Positions 41,312 to 48,966 of a stretch of 64,000 nucleotides of DNA are shown here, piece after piece (position 1 is the stretch's first letter; every line of letters begins with the position of its first letter). The stretch is taken from positions 62,001 through 126,000 of the forward strand of contig NZ_FNUJ01000009.1 in assembly GCF_900107925.1 (NCBI RefSeq), given 5' to 3'. The position numbers and the translations under genes are program-made. Below the pieces are notes generated by a model that was not told where the DNA came from, searched no databases, and saw only the letters and a program-made list of their open reading frames with translations. The stretch comes from Amycolatopsis pretoriensis. Lineage in GTDB: Bacteria; Actinomycetota; Actinomycetes; Mycobacteriales; Pseudonocardiaceae.

Positions 41312-42664
41312 TCAGGCGGGGGCGGGTTCCGTGTGGCGGGCTTCGGTGCCTTCGTCCGTCGTCTGGGGGCGGTCGGTCGGGGCGTTCAAGACCTCGTCGT
41401 CGAGGAGGCCCTCGGTGCGCGCCACGATCGTCGGGACCACGATCTGGCCGGCCACGTTCGTCGCCGTGCGCATCATGTCCATGATCGGGTTGACCGAGTA
41501 GATCAGCGCCAGGCCGAGGGCCACCTGCTTGGCGTCGAGGCCGATGAACGACGTCGTCAGCGTGAACGCCGTCAGCCAGCCGGTGGTCCCGGCCGTCGCC
41601 AGCGCGCCGACCACGGCGACCACCACGATGCCCACGTACTGCCAGAAGTTCAGCGACACCCCGGCCAGGTTGGCGACGAAGATCGCCGCGATCGCCGGGA
41701 ACACCGCCGCGCAGCCGTCCATCTTCGTCGCGCTGCCGAGCGGGGTCGCGAAGGCCGCGTACGCCGGCTGGACGCCGAGGTTCACCGCGGACTGGCGGGT
41801 CAGCGGCAGCGTCGCGGCCGAAGACTGCGAAGCGAACGCGAACTGGATCGCCGTGCCGGCCTTGGAGAAGAACGTCAGCGGGCTGACCTTCGCCACGAAC
41901 CGCAGCAGGATCGGGTAGACGACGAACAGCACGAGCAGGCAGCCGACGTAGACCGCGAGCGTGGTCGAGAACAGCGGGCGGAACAACGCGTCGCCGTAGT
42001 TGGAGACGGCCGCGCCGATCAGGCCGATGATGCCGATCGGGGCCAGCCGGACGATCCAGCCGAGGTAGCGCTGGATGATCTCGAAGACGCTCGTCGTGAA
42101 GTCCACGAACGGCTTCGCCTTGTCACCCAGGCTGTACGCGGCCGCGCCGATCACCAGCGCGAGGAACAGCACCTGCAGCGTCTCACCGTCGGTGAACGCT
42201 TTCAGGAAGTTCTCGGGCAGCAGCCCGTTGACGAAGGCGTCCCAGGAGCCCCAGTGGTCGACGCTGGCGGCGGCCTTGTCCGCGTTCTTGGCGGTCGCCG
42301 TGACGCCGCCGAGCCCGCCGGAGCCGGGGTTGAAGATCTTGCCGACCGCGATGCCGATCAGCGACGCGATGAACGACGTGATCGCGAACCACATCACGGT
42401 CTTGCCGCCGAGGCGGGCGGCGGTGCGGCCACCGCCGAGCTTCCGCAGGCTGTTGATGCCGACCACGATCGCCGTGAAGACCAGCGGGATCACCGCGATC
42501 TGCAGCAGCGTGGTGAAGATGGTGCCGATCTGGTCGAGGAGATCGGTCAGCCAGCCGGCCTCGGTCTGCCGCGCGACGACGCCGAGCGCGGCGCCGACGA
42601 CGAGGGAGCCGAGAACCGCGGCCGCGAACACCCGCGGCTTGGTGTATGTCCGTACGAAAGACAC
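41312..42664 (-). CDS. Dicarboxylate/amino acid:cation symporter (DAACS family)
   Basis: The 450-residue symporter imports dicarboxylates or acidic amino acids with Na+ or H+. It has about eight transmembrane helices plus two re-entrant hairpins. FAFASQSSAATLPLT is the serine-rich HP1 motif, and GSATKMDGCAAVFPAIAAIFVA matches the helix 7 NMDG region with Lys in place of Asn. VGINSLRKLGGG and IIQRYLGWIVRLAPIGI are family strings. The start is GTG at 42664. It does not adjoin a sensor. Substrate choice among glutamate, aspartate and C4-dicarboxylates is open. Confidence 0.88.
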   Translation of the reverse strand: MSFVRTYTKPRVFAAAVLGSLVVGAALGVVARQTEAGWLTDLLDQIGTIFTTLLQIAVIPLVFTAIVVGINSLRKLGGGRTAARLGGKTVMWFAITSFIASLIGIAVGKIFNPGSGGLGGVTATAKNADKAAASVDHWGSWDAFVNGLLPENFLKAFTDGETLQVLFLALVIGAAAYSLGDKAKPFVDFTTSVFEIIQRYLGWIVRLAPIGIIGLIGAAVSNYGDALFRPLFSTTLAVYVGCLLVLFVVYPILLRFVAKVSPLTFFSKAGTAIQFAFASQSSAATLPLTRQSAVNLGVQPAYAAFATPLGSATKMDGCAAVFPAIAAIFVANLAGVSLNFWQYVGIVVVAVVGALATAGTTGWLTAFTLTTSFIGLDAKQVALGLALIYSVNPIMDMMRTATNVAGQIVVPTIVARTEGLLDDEVLNAPTDRPQTTDEGTEARHTEPAPA

Positions 42665-42763
42665 GGGGCTACTCCGGTGCTCGAAATTTCCTGTCTTGCC
42701 TCGTCAGAAGAACGTTAAGCAAGGCGGGACTCTTCCGGATCAGCCGTTCGTGTGGCGTCCTTC

Positions 42764-43393
42764 TCAGGATGCGGGAGTCCGCCAGAGATCCACGACACTC
42801 ACGCCGACCTCGGCGAGCAGCCGGCGCGTCAGCGGGAGGCTGATGCCGATGACGCTCGTGTGGCCGCCGTCGAGCCCGTCGACGAACCAGCCGCCCAGGC
42901 CGTCGATCGTGAACCCGCCGGCGACGTGCAGCGGCTCGCCGGTGCCGACGTAGGCGTCGATCTCCGCGGGGCTGGGCGTGCCGAACCGCACGGTGGTCGA
43001 TTCCCAGCCGCTGGTCTCCTTCGCGCGCGTCCCGCCGTCGAGCCGGACGACCGCGTGCCCGGTGAGCAGTTCACCGGTTGCCCCCGCCATCGCGGCCCAC
43101 CGCTGCCGCGCGGTGTCCGGATCGGCCGGTTTGCCGACCATCTGCCCGCCGATGTGCAGCATCGAGTCGCAGGCGACGACGACGGCGTCGGGGTGGACCG
43201 CGGCGACCTTGTCGATGACGGCTTCGGCCTTGGCCGCGGCGAGGGCCGCGACCAGTTCCGACGGCGCCGGGTCGGTCAGCGACGCGGCGACGGCGTCTTC
43301 GTCGACGCCGGAGACGAACACGGCCGGATCGAGGCCCGCGGAGCGCAGGAGGGCGAGGCGGGCGGGGGACTGGGAGGCGAGGACGAACTGCAC
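42764..43393 (-). CDS. maf: Maf-family nucleoside triphosphate pyrophosphatase
   Basis: The 209-residue enzyme opens FVLASQSPARLALLRSAGL, the Maf nucleotide loop, followed by VACDSMLHIGGQMVGKP with the metal-binding Asp and Lys. Maf proteins hydrolyse non-canonical or modified NTPs to limit misincorporation, and are linked to septum control. GTG 43393 is preferred to the longer frame because TACGTT (43405-43400) lies exactly six bases before it, as in leaderless genes. maf near the carboxylase genes matches the order I recall in mycobacteria. Confidence 0.9.
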   Translation of the reverse strand: MQFVLASQSPARLALLRSAGLDPAVFVSGVDEDAVAASLTDPAPSELVAALAAAKAEAVIDKVAAVHPDAVVVACDSMLHIGGQMVGKPADPDTARQRWAAMAGATGELLTGHAVVRLDGGTRAKETSGWESTTVRFGTPSPAEIDAYVGTGEPLHVAGGFTIDGLGGWFVDGLDGGHTSVIGISLPLTRRLLAEVGVSVVDLWRTPAS

Positions 43394-43508
43394 GGGACGA
43401 ACGTACCCGGCGGCCCGTCGTGACCGAATTGTGACCGGCGCCACTTCGCAACGGAGTTAGTTTGTTGTGGCTCGCAACATATGGCACCGGGATGCTCGGA
43501 GGTGACCG

Positions 43509-43637
43509 ATGACCGTACGGGTGACGGCCACGTCAGCCACCAGGTCGCAGCCGCTGTGGTGGGCCAGGCTGCGGACCCCGAAGGGCCGCGAGACCATCCG
43601 CGCGGACTCGGCGTCGGCGCCGAAAGCCGCCCGCTAG
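43509..43637 (+). CDS. 42-residue basic protein of unknown function with its own terminator
   Basis: The short frame encodes a peptide starting MTVRVTATSATRSQPLWWAR and ending in an Ala/Lys/Arg-rich tail. It holds two tryptophans and about nine basic residues, and no membrane helix. A near-perfect ribosome site GGAGGTGA (43498-43505) precedes the ATG, and an intrinsic terminator starts 22 bases after the stop. The unit therefore looks like a complete monocistronic gene of about 200 bases. It is divergent from maf and convergent with the MFS gene. I know no family; a regulatory peptide or small nucleic-acid-binding protein is possible. Confidence 0.6.
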   Translation: MTVRVTATSATRSQPLWWARLRTPKGRETIRADSASAPKAAR

Positions 43638-43658
43638 ACCACCGCTCCCGCGGTCCGT

Positions 43659-43702
43659 GCGAGCCTCCGGTACCCGACCACCGGAGGCTCGCCCGGTTTT
43701 CA
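43659..43702. terminator. Intrinsic terminator between the small gene and the MFS gene
   Basis: GCGAGCCTCCGG (43659-43670) pairs perfectly with its copy at 43681-43692 around a ten-base loop, followed by CCGGTTTT. The T-run ends at the MFS stop codon, so the hairpin may serve both convergent genes. Confidence 0.88.
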
Positions 43703-45313
43703 CGCCGCGGCGGTTTCGGGAGCCGGCGCCGGGGCTGCCCAGCGCGGCTTCACCTTCCGCAGCATCGCCGCCGAAAGCACGCCCAGCAGCAGCACGACCA
43801 TCGGCAGCAGCATCGTCACGCGGGCCGCGTCCGTCAGTCCACTGTGGACCGCGTCGGATGCGAGCCGGCCCGCCTGCGCGGCGACCTCGGCCGGCAGCCC
43901 CGGCATCGGCGACGGCCCGCCGGCCGACCCGAACTCACCGGTGCTCGCCGCCGCCTTCGCGATCCCCTCGGCGAACGGCGCCCGGTACTGCTCCGGCAGC
44001 TGCGTCGCCGCCTTCGCCGCCTCGTCCGCGATCGAGGAGCTCACCCGCGCCTGCAGCAGCACGCCGATCGCCGCGGAGCCGAGCACGCCGCCGACCTGGC
44101 GCGAGGTGTTGAAGATCCCGGACGCCGTCCCGGCCAGCCGGGGTTCCACCGACCCCATCGTCATGTTGCTCATCGGCGAGAAGATGCAGCCGATCCCCAG
44201 GCCGCACACCAGCAGCGCCGGGACGAAGCTCCACGGGCTGCTGTCCGGCGACGCCTGCAGCGCGATGATCCCCAGCCCGGCCGCCAGCGCCGCCAGCCCG
44301 AACATCACCAGGTACTTGCCGTTCACCTTGTCCGACAGGTTCCCGACGAACGGCGCGACGATCCCCGACAGCAGCGACATCGGCGCGGTCAGCAGCCCCG
44401 CCATCGTCGGGGTGAGCCCGAGCACCGACTGGATGTAGATCACCAGCGGCAGGAACATGCCGGTCATCGCGAAGCCGACCGTCGTCGCCGTGAGCGTCCC
44501 GGCCGAGAAGTTGCGGTTCGAGAAGACCTGCAGCGGCAGCAGCGGTTCGCGCTTGTTGTACCGCTGCCACACCAGGAACGCGATCAGCAGCAGCACGCCG
44601 GCGCCGATGATCTCGAACACCGTGATCCCGCCCCAGACGGTGCCCCAGTCGTACTGCTGGCCGTTCTGGACGCCGAACACGATGCAGAGCAGGGCCGCGC
44701 TGGAGAGGAAGATGCCCAGCAGGTCGAACGAGTGCGAGTGCTTCGGCTGCCAGTCCGGCACCAGGGCGAGCGTCATCCCGATGGCGATCACGCCGATCGG
44801 CACGTTGACGTAGAAGATCCACTCCCAGCCGAAGTGGTCGACGAGCACGCCGCCCAGCAGCGGGCCGGCGATCGTGGCCAGGCCGGCGACGCCGCCCCAC
44901 ATGCCCATCGCCGGGCCGCGCTTGGCCGGCGGGAACAGGTGCGTGATGAACGCCAGCGTCTGCGGCGTCATCAGCGCGGCGCCGAGCCCCTGCACCGCGC
45001 GCGCCGCGATCAGCATCTCGACGTTGCCGGACAGGCCGCACCACAGCGACGCGCCGGTGAACACGACCAGCCCGGCGAGGAACACCCGCTTCGGGCCGAA
45101 GCGGTCGCCGAGCCGGCTGGTGAACAGCATCGGCACGGCGTAGGTGAGCAGGTAGACGCTGATCACCCAGACGACCGAGTTCAGCCCGGCGTTCAGTTCG
45201 CGCAACATGGTCGGGATCGCGATCGACACGATCGTCGTGTCGAGCAGGATCATGAAGAAGCCGAGGCACAGCGCGCCGAGCGCCGCCCACGGGTTAGCTT
45301 GTCTTGCGTTCAT
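43700..45313 (-). CDS. MFS multidrug exporter, DHA2 (EmrB/QacA) family
   Basis: The 537-residue transporter has about 14 transmembrane helices. FMILLDTTIVSIAIPTM is the family D1 motif, SRLGDRFGPKRV is motif A, and GGVAGLATIAGPLLGGVL is the antiporter motif C. A Gly/Ala-rich loop of about 60 residues lies before the last helix. It should export drugs or a metabolite against protons. It overlaps the padR gene by 20 bases and is co-transcribed with it, so the PadR protein is the likely repressor. Confidence 0.92.
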   Translation of the reverse strand: MNARQANPWAALGALCLGFFMILLDTTIVSIAIPTMLRELNAGLNSVVWVISVYLLTYAVPMLFTSRLGDRFGPKRVFLAGLVVFTGASLWCGLSGNVEMLIAARAVQGLGAALMTPQTLAFITHLFPPAKRGPAMGMWGGVAGLATIAGPLLGGVLVDHFGWEWIFYVNVPIGVIAIGMTLALVPDWQPKHSHSFDLLGIFLSSAALLCIVFGVQNGQQYDWGTVWGGITVFEIIGAGVLLLIAFLVWQRYNKREPLLPLQVFSNRNFSAGTLTATTVGFAMTGMFLPLVIYIQSVLGLTPTMAGLLTAPMSLLSGIVAPFVGNLSDKVNGKYLVMFGLAALAAGLGIIALQASPDSSPWSFVPALLVCGLGIGCIFSPMSNMTMGSVEPRLAGTASGIFNTSRQVGGVLGSAAIGVLLQARVSSSIADEAAKAATQLPEQYRAPFAEGIAKAAASTGEFGSAGGPSPMPGLPAEVAAQAGRLASDAVHSGLTDAARVTMLLPMVVLLLGVLSAAMLRKVKPRWAAPAPAPETAAA

Positions 45314-45920
45314 CGTCGTCTTCCTGGGTGATGAGCGTGAGCTTCGGTTGTTCGCAGTCCTGGAACGGGATCCGCCCGGACTCGAGGTCTTCGTGCAGGC
45401 GCTCGGTCCACTCGAGCTCGAACTTCCGCTGGTCGCACTTGTACTTCCAGTCGAGCCAGTAGATCGGCGGCGTGTGGTCCTCGGCGAGGCGCTCGAGCAC
45501 GGCCTGGTCGGCCGCGACGGCCGCGCGCAGGCGCGTGATCCGGTGTTCGAGCTCGATCAGCGACGTCTCCTTGCCGAGCTCGTCGATCACGGCGAGCCCG
45601 GACAGGTACGCGGGGAACTCTTCGACGAGGTCGCCGAGCAGCTCGCGGCCGCGCTGGTTGAACTCGTCCAGGCCGGCCTGGGTCATGCCGTAGACGGTCC
45701 GTTCGGGCCGCCTGCCGTCGCGCTGGGTGTCGACGACCTCGATGAAACCGCTGCGCTGCAAGCGTTCCACGGTGTGGTAGAGCGACCCGGCCTTCACGTT
45801 GACGCGGGTGCTGACGTACCGCTCCCGCATCAGTGACGCCATCTCGTACGGGTGCATGGGCTTCTCGTGGAGCAGTTCCAGCACGGCGAGACCGAGCGGG
45901 GTCAGCTTGGCCGAGGCCAT
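45294..45920 (-). CDS. PadR-family transcriptional regulator
   Basis: The 208-residue protein has an N-terminal PadR winged helix (LTPLGLAVLELLHEKPMHPYEMASLMRERY... SLYHTVERLQRSGFIEV) and a longer C-terminal helical domain that dimerises. PadR proteins commonly repress drug exporters and release on ligand binding. It is the first gene of a two-gene operon with the DHA2 exporter. On the minus strand, TATAGT (45972-45967) upstream is a good -10. The dyad GCGC-N8-GCGC close to it is a possible operator. Confidence 0.9.
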   Translation of the reverse strand: MASAKLTPLGLAVLELLHEKPMHPYEMASLMRERYVSTRVNVKAGSLYHTVERLQRSGFIEVVDTQRDGRRPERTVYGMTQAGLDEFNQRGRELLGDLVEEFPAYLSGLAVIDELGKETSLIELEHRITRLRAAVAADQAVLERLAEDHTPPIYWLDWKYKCDQRKFELEWTERLHEDLESGRIPFQDCEQPKLTLITQEDDDERKTS

Positions 45921-46028
45921 GATCGTTGGTCCCTTCGGATGACTCCAGGTCGTTTATTCCACGTGGACTATACGGCGCAGAATAGTGCGCGGTCCATGGC
46001 CAATCCTGTGACGGTCCGTACACAGCGT

Positions 46029-46061
46029 GGAGGCCCCCATGATCCCGTCATGGGGGCCTCC
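46029..46061. terminator. Terminator hairpin downstream of the TROVE gene
   Basis: A 14-bp perfect stem (46029-46042 with 46048-46061; arm GGAGGCCCCCATGA) with a five-base loop lies 11 bases beyond the TROVE stop. No T-run follows on either strand. Confidence 0.65.
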
Positions 46062-46071
46062 GCGGCTTCTC

Positions 46072-47649
46072 TCAGAACGGCCAGTCGGCGTTCTTCCCGG
46101 CTTCGAGCAGGGGAATCATCCGGAACGCCTGGTCGGTCAGCCCGCCGAACGTATGCCGGTGTGCGGCACCCGACGGCGCGTGACCGTACTGGTAGCCGGC
46201 CAGGTTCCACGTGTACAGCGGCACGTGCGCGGGCAGCGCGTGGCCGACGTCGCCGTGGCCGGCCTGCTCGTCGGTGAGGATGACGACGCGGTCGTGCTGC
46301 GCGAAGTGCCGCTTCAACGCACCTGCCGTGTTCGTGCCGCCGCCGAGGAAGTACCCGCGGGACTTCCAGCGCTCGACGTCACTCAGCAGCGACCCGCCCG
46401 GACGCAGCTTGAACACCTTCGTGTGCGGGCCGCCCAGGAGGAAGCCGTCCGAGAACGACACGACGTCGGCGTCCGCGCACCGGCGGCCCAGCGCGAGGCC
46501 GAAGACCGCGGCGGCGTCCCAGCGCATCAGGGTGCCGTCACGGCTGAAGCCCATCTTCATCGACGTGGAGGTGTCGACGAGCACGAGCGTCCGGCCCGGC
46601 AGTTCCGGAACGTTCGCCAGCGAGTGCGCGATCGCCTGCTCCAGCGCCCACGCCCACCGCAACGACGGCGCGGCCCGGTAGGCCGACAGGAACCGCATCG
46701 GCAGCTGCCGCGACTTCGCGACCTGCGCCGGATCGGCGAGCTTCGCGGCAACGCGCCGCGCGACGTCGTCCGAGACGCCCGTCTCGTCGAAGTTCCTGAG
46801 GTTCCTGGCGAGCGCCATGTAGCCCATGGACGGGATCAGCGCCTCCCAGACGCGCGCGTCCAAGGGGCCCTGCAGCCAGCCGGCGACCGACTCCCACGTC
46901 ATGCCCGCCGCGCGCAGGACGTCCGCCGCGTCCGGCCGCGTGAACAGCGCACGCCGGCGCGGCGCGTCCCACGCCATCAGCTCGGCACGGGCTCGCAGCA
47001 CGGTCAGCTCGGCCGGCAGCGGGTTCCCGCGGCTGTGCCGTTCGTCGAGGATGTGCTTGAACAGCGGAGTGTCGCCGTTCGCCGGGTGGGTCAGCTCGAG
47101 GACGTCGGCGAAGCGGAACGCCCGCGCCGCCGAGTCCCACTTGACGCAAGCGCGCTCGTCGTAGAGCTTCCGCGCCGCGTCGGCGACGCCGCGCTTGACC
47201 GGCTTCGGGATGTTTCTGCCGTGCACGGAAGTCCAGTAGGCGAGCAGCTCCCCGGGCTCGTCGGCCCGCTGCAGGACGTCGGCGACGACCTGCCGGCCGA
47301 GCCCGTCGAGCCCGGCGTCGCGCCGAGCCTTGGCGAACTCGGCGGCGCCGACGAGCGACGCGGTGCGCAGGTGCGCCTCGGAGCGCAGCCAGCGCAGGAA
47401 CCGCGCGGTCCACTGTGGATCCTCGAGCGTTGCGGCGCGGACGAGCGCGGTGTACCGCGTGTCGCGCGCGTTCGCGGACTCGTAGAAGGTGTGCTCGCCG
47501 ACCATGTTGGTGACAGCGAGCAGGAAGAGTTCGGACCGGACGTCGCGCGCGTAGCCGGGGCCACCCTCGTAGGTGACACCGGAAGGTGTGGCGTCGCCAC
47601 GGACCGGCGAGGTCGCGGCCGGCGCGCGTGCGGTGTTGAACTTGCTCAT
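46072..47649 (-). CDS. rsr: TROVE-domain protein, bacterial Ro60 orthologue (Rsr)
   Basis: The 525-residue protein has an N-terminal TROVE module of HEAT-like helices (about 20-345: YARDVRSELFLLAVTNMVGE, FLRWLRSEAHLRTASLVGAAEFA, WESVAGWLQGPLDARVWEALIPSMGYMALARNLRNF). A vWFA domain (about 352-525) follows with the MIDAS motif DTSTS (D359, S361, S363). Ro60 forms a ring that binds ends of misfolded RNAs, and its outer surface binds Y RNAs. In Deinococcus a Y RNA tethers it to PNPase (known for the family). Two Y-RNA-like genes lie directly upstream on the same strand. The RBS is GGGGGAG before ATG 47649. Confidence 0.93.
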   Translation of the reverse strand: MSKFNTARAPAATSPVRGDATPSGVTYEGGPGYARDVRSELFLLAVTNMVGEHTFYESANARDTRYTALVRAATLEDPQWTARFLRWLRSEAHLRTASLVGAAEFAKARRDAGLDGLGRQVVADVLQRADEPGELLAYWTSVHGRNIPKPVKRGVADAARKLYDERACVKWDSAARAFRFADVLELTHPANGDTPLFKHILDERHSRGNPLPAELTVLRARAELMAWDAPRRRALFTRPDAADVLRAAGMTWESVAGWLQGPLDARVWEALIPSMGYMALARNLRNFDETGVSDDVARRVAAKLADPAQVAKSRQLPMRFLSAYRAAPSLRWAWALEQAIAHSLANVPELPGRTLVLVDTSTSMKMGFSRDGTLMRWDAAAVFGLALGRRCADADVVSFSDGFLLGGPHTKVFKLRPGGSLLSDVERWKSRGYFLGGGTNTAGALKRHFAQHDRVVILTDEQAGHGDVGHALPAHVPLYTWNLAGYQYGHAPSGAAHRHTFGGLTDQAFRMIPLLEAGKNADWPF

Positions 47650-47670
47650 TTCTCCCCCTGGGTTTTCGTG

Positions 47671-47835
47671 GTCACGGCTTCAGCGATGCCCGAGATCGAA
47701 GTCGGTGAAGGTACGTTGCTGCTCTGCCGGGCTGAGCTACCGGACCGTGTGGCCCGGGAGGGATTCGAACCCCCGACCTGCCCATTACAAGGAAGTAACC
47801 CTCGCCTGCGCACCGGGCATCGGTGAAGCCGTGAC
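47671..47835 (-). ncRNA. Y RNA (YrlA-type) with circularly permuted tRNA mimic
   Basis: The transcript ends form a 22-bp stem with one mismatch (47814-47835 with 47671-47692). Inside, the order on the minus strand is a tRNA T-arm (GGGGGTTCGAATCCCTC), a 3' acceptor strand CCGGGCC, the linker ACAC, and a 5' acceptor strand GGTCCGG that pairs with it. TA and a D-arm (GCTC-loop-GAGC) come next. This is a tRNA without anticodon arm, opened elsewhere and closed at the CCA end, as described for bacterial YrlA. GCGAGGGTTACTTC and CTTCGATCTCGGGC recur in the neighbouring RNA and may form the Ro-binding stem. It ends 21 bases before the rsr start. Confidence 0.82.
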
Positions 47836-47837
47836 GC

Positions 47838-47920
47838 CGCCCGAGATCGAAGTGGTGAAGGCTTTCGGGAGTCGAACCCATGGGATACCAGAGAAGTAAC
47901 CCTCACCGCCGCACCGGGCG
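47838..47920 (-). ncRNA. Second, shorter Y-RNA-like gene
   Basis: Closing arms CGCCCG and CGGGCG enclose a segment sharing with the downstream YrlA the 5' block GCCCGGTGCG, then GAGGGTTACTTC, and the 3' block CTTCGATCTCGGGC. GGTGA pairs with TCACC inside. The apical part keeps only a T-arm-like hairpin (GGGTTCGACTCCC); the acceptor-plus-D-arm half is missing. A -10 of TAACGT lies six to seven bases before the proposed start. It may be a separate small Y RNA or the 5' half of one two-domain transcript. Confidence 0.72.
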
Positions 47921-47926
47921 AGAGCA

Positions 47927-47932
47927 ACGTTA
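47927..47932 (-). promoter_or_regulatory. -10 element of the Y RNA/rsr transcription unit
   Basis: TAACGT on the minus strand (47932-47927) fits the actinobacterial TANNNT -10. It sits six bases before the first base of the closing stem of the short Y RNA, which is right for a transcription start. The -35 region is weak (TTCGCC at 17 bases). Confidence 0.6.
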
Positions 47933-48000
47933 GCCGCCGCGGAGTCCGGGCGAAACCGAATATCCGGCCGGGCCGTCGGGGTCGCGCCTGGCCGCCAGGG

Positions 48001-48050
48001 GTTAGTTCGTGCTAAGAACTATGTATAGTCAGTTCGTAGCACGAACTAAC
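48001..48050. promoter_or_regulatory. MarR-type operator over the LLM oxidoreductase promoter
   Basis: GTTAGTTCGTGCTA (48001-48014) and its exact inverted copy (48037-48050) flank TATAGT (48024-48029), a good -10 for the gene at 48064. AGTTC/GAACT half-sites recur inside, giving two overlapping dyads. The MarR gene two positions downstream is the likely regulator. Confidence 0.72.
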
Positions 48051-48063
48051 ACTGGGAGGAATC

Positions 48064-48957
48064 ATGACGCACTTCGGCATCGGCGTCTCCACCGCGGTCT
48101 CCGCCGTCCCGAGCACCCTCGAACTCGCCGTCCAGGTCGATCGCGCCGGGCTGGACCTGCTCACCGTCTCCGATCACCCCTACCACGCCGACCGGCTCGA
48201 CGCGTACGCCGAAATCGGGGTCCTGCTCGGGCGCACCGAACGGATCTCCGGCCTGGTCAGCGTCACCAACCTGCCGACGCGGCCCGCCTCGATGCTTGCG
48301 CGCACTGTCACGAGCCTGAGTGCCCTCACCGGGGGCCGGATCGTGCTCGGGATGGGGGTCGGCGGCCTCTGGGACGACATCGCGCGGCTCGGATTCACCA
48401 AGCTGACTCCCGGGCAGGCCGTCCGGGCCTTCGAAGAGGGCATCCGGCTCGTCAAGATGCTCGGCGGGGGCGGCGCACCCGTCACCTTCGACGGCGAGTT
48501 CTACCAGGTCACGGACCTGGAACCGGCCGCCGAGACCATGCCTCCCGTGTGGACCGGTTCGGTCGGGCCGAAGTCCCTCGCCGTCACCGGGCGGGTCGCC
48601 GACGGGTGGATGCCCGGCCACGCCGCCGACTGGCTCAGTGAGCGCTTCCGCACCTCGCGTCCGCTGATCGACAAGGCCGCCGTCGACGCCGGGCGCGACC
48701 CCGCGGACGTCGCCACCGTCTACAACTTCCCCGGCCGCATCACCGCCGAGTCGCTGGCGAAGACCCGCACCGATGACGGCCGCTGGGTCGGCGGCTCGGC
48801 CGGCCAGTGGGTCGAGGAGCTGACCGGCGCGGTGCTGGAGCACGACGCCGCCGGGTTCGTCCTCTTCGGCCCCGGCGGCACCACCCCCGACGCGGTGTCC
48901 GCCGCGCGCTGGGCGGAGGAGATCGTGCCCGCCGTGCGGGAAGCCGTCGCGAAGTAG
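48064..48957 (+). CDS. LLM-class flavin-dependent oxidoreductase (F420-type)
   Basis: The 297-residue luciferase-like TIM-barrel protein contains TVSDHPYHADRLDAYAEIGVLLGRT, MLARTVTSLSALTGGRIVLGMGVGG and PPVWTGSVGPKSLAVTGRVADGWMPG, typical of actinobacterial F420- or FMN-dependent LLM enzymes. The substrate is unknown. The ATG at 48064 follows GGGAGGA by three to four bases. It shares an operon with the MarR regulator nine bases downstream and has a strong operator upstream, so it is probably induced by a ligand of that regulator. Confidence 0.88.
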   Translation: MTHFGIGVSTAVSAVPSTLELAVQVDRAGLDLLTVSDHPYHADRLDAYAEIGVLLGRTERISGLVSVTNLPTRPASMLARTVTSLSALTGGRIVLGMGVGGLWDDIARLGFTKLTPGQAVRAFEEGIRLVKMLGGGGAPVTFDGEFYQVTDLEPAAETMPPVWTGSVGPKSLAVTGRVADGWMPGHAADWLSERFRTSRPLIDKAAVDAGRDPADVATVYNFPGRITAESLAKTRTDDGRWVGGSAGQWVEELTGAVLEHDAAGFVLFGPGGTTPDAVSAARWAEEIVPAVREAVAK

Positions 48958-48966
48958 GCTGGCGCG

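Noticed and set aside
47686..47800. tRNA gene at the TTCGAA-containing segment
   Set aside because: The T-arm precedes the acceptor 5' strand and D-arm, there is no anticodon arm, and the ends do not form a normal tRNA. The Y RNA reading explains all parts.
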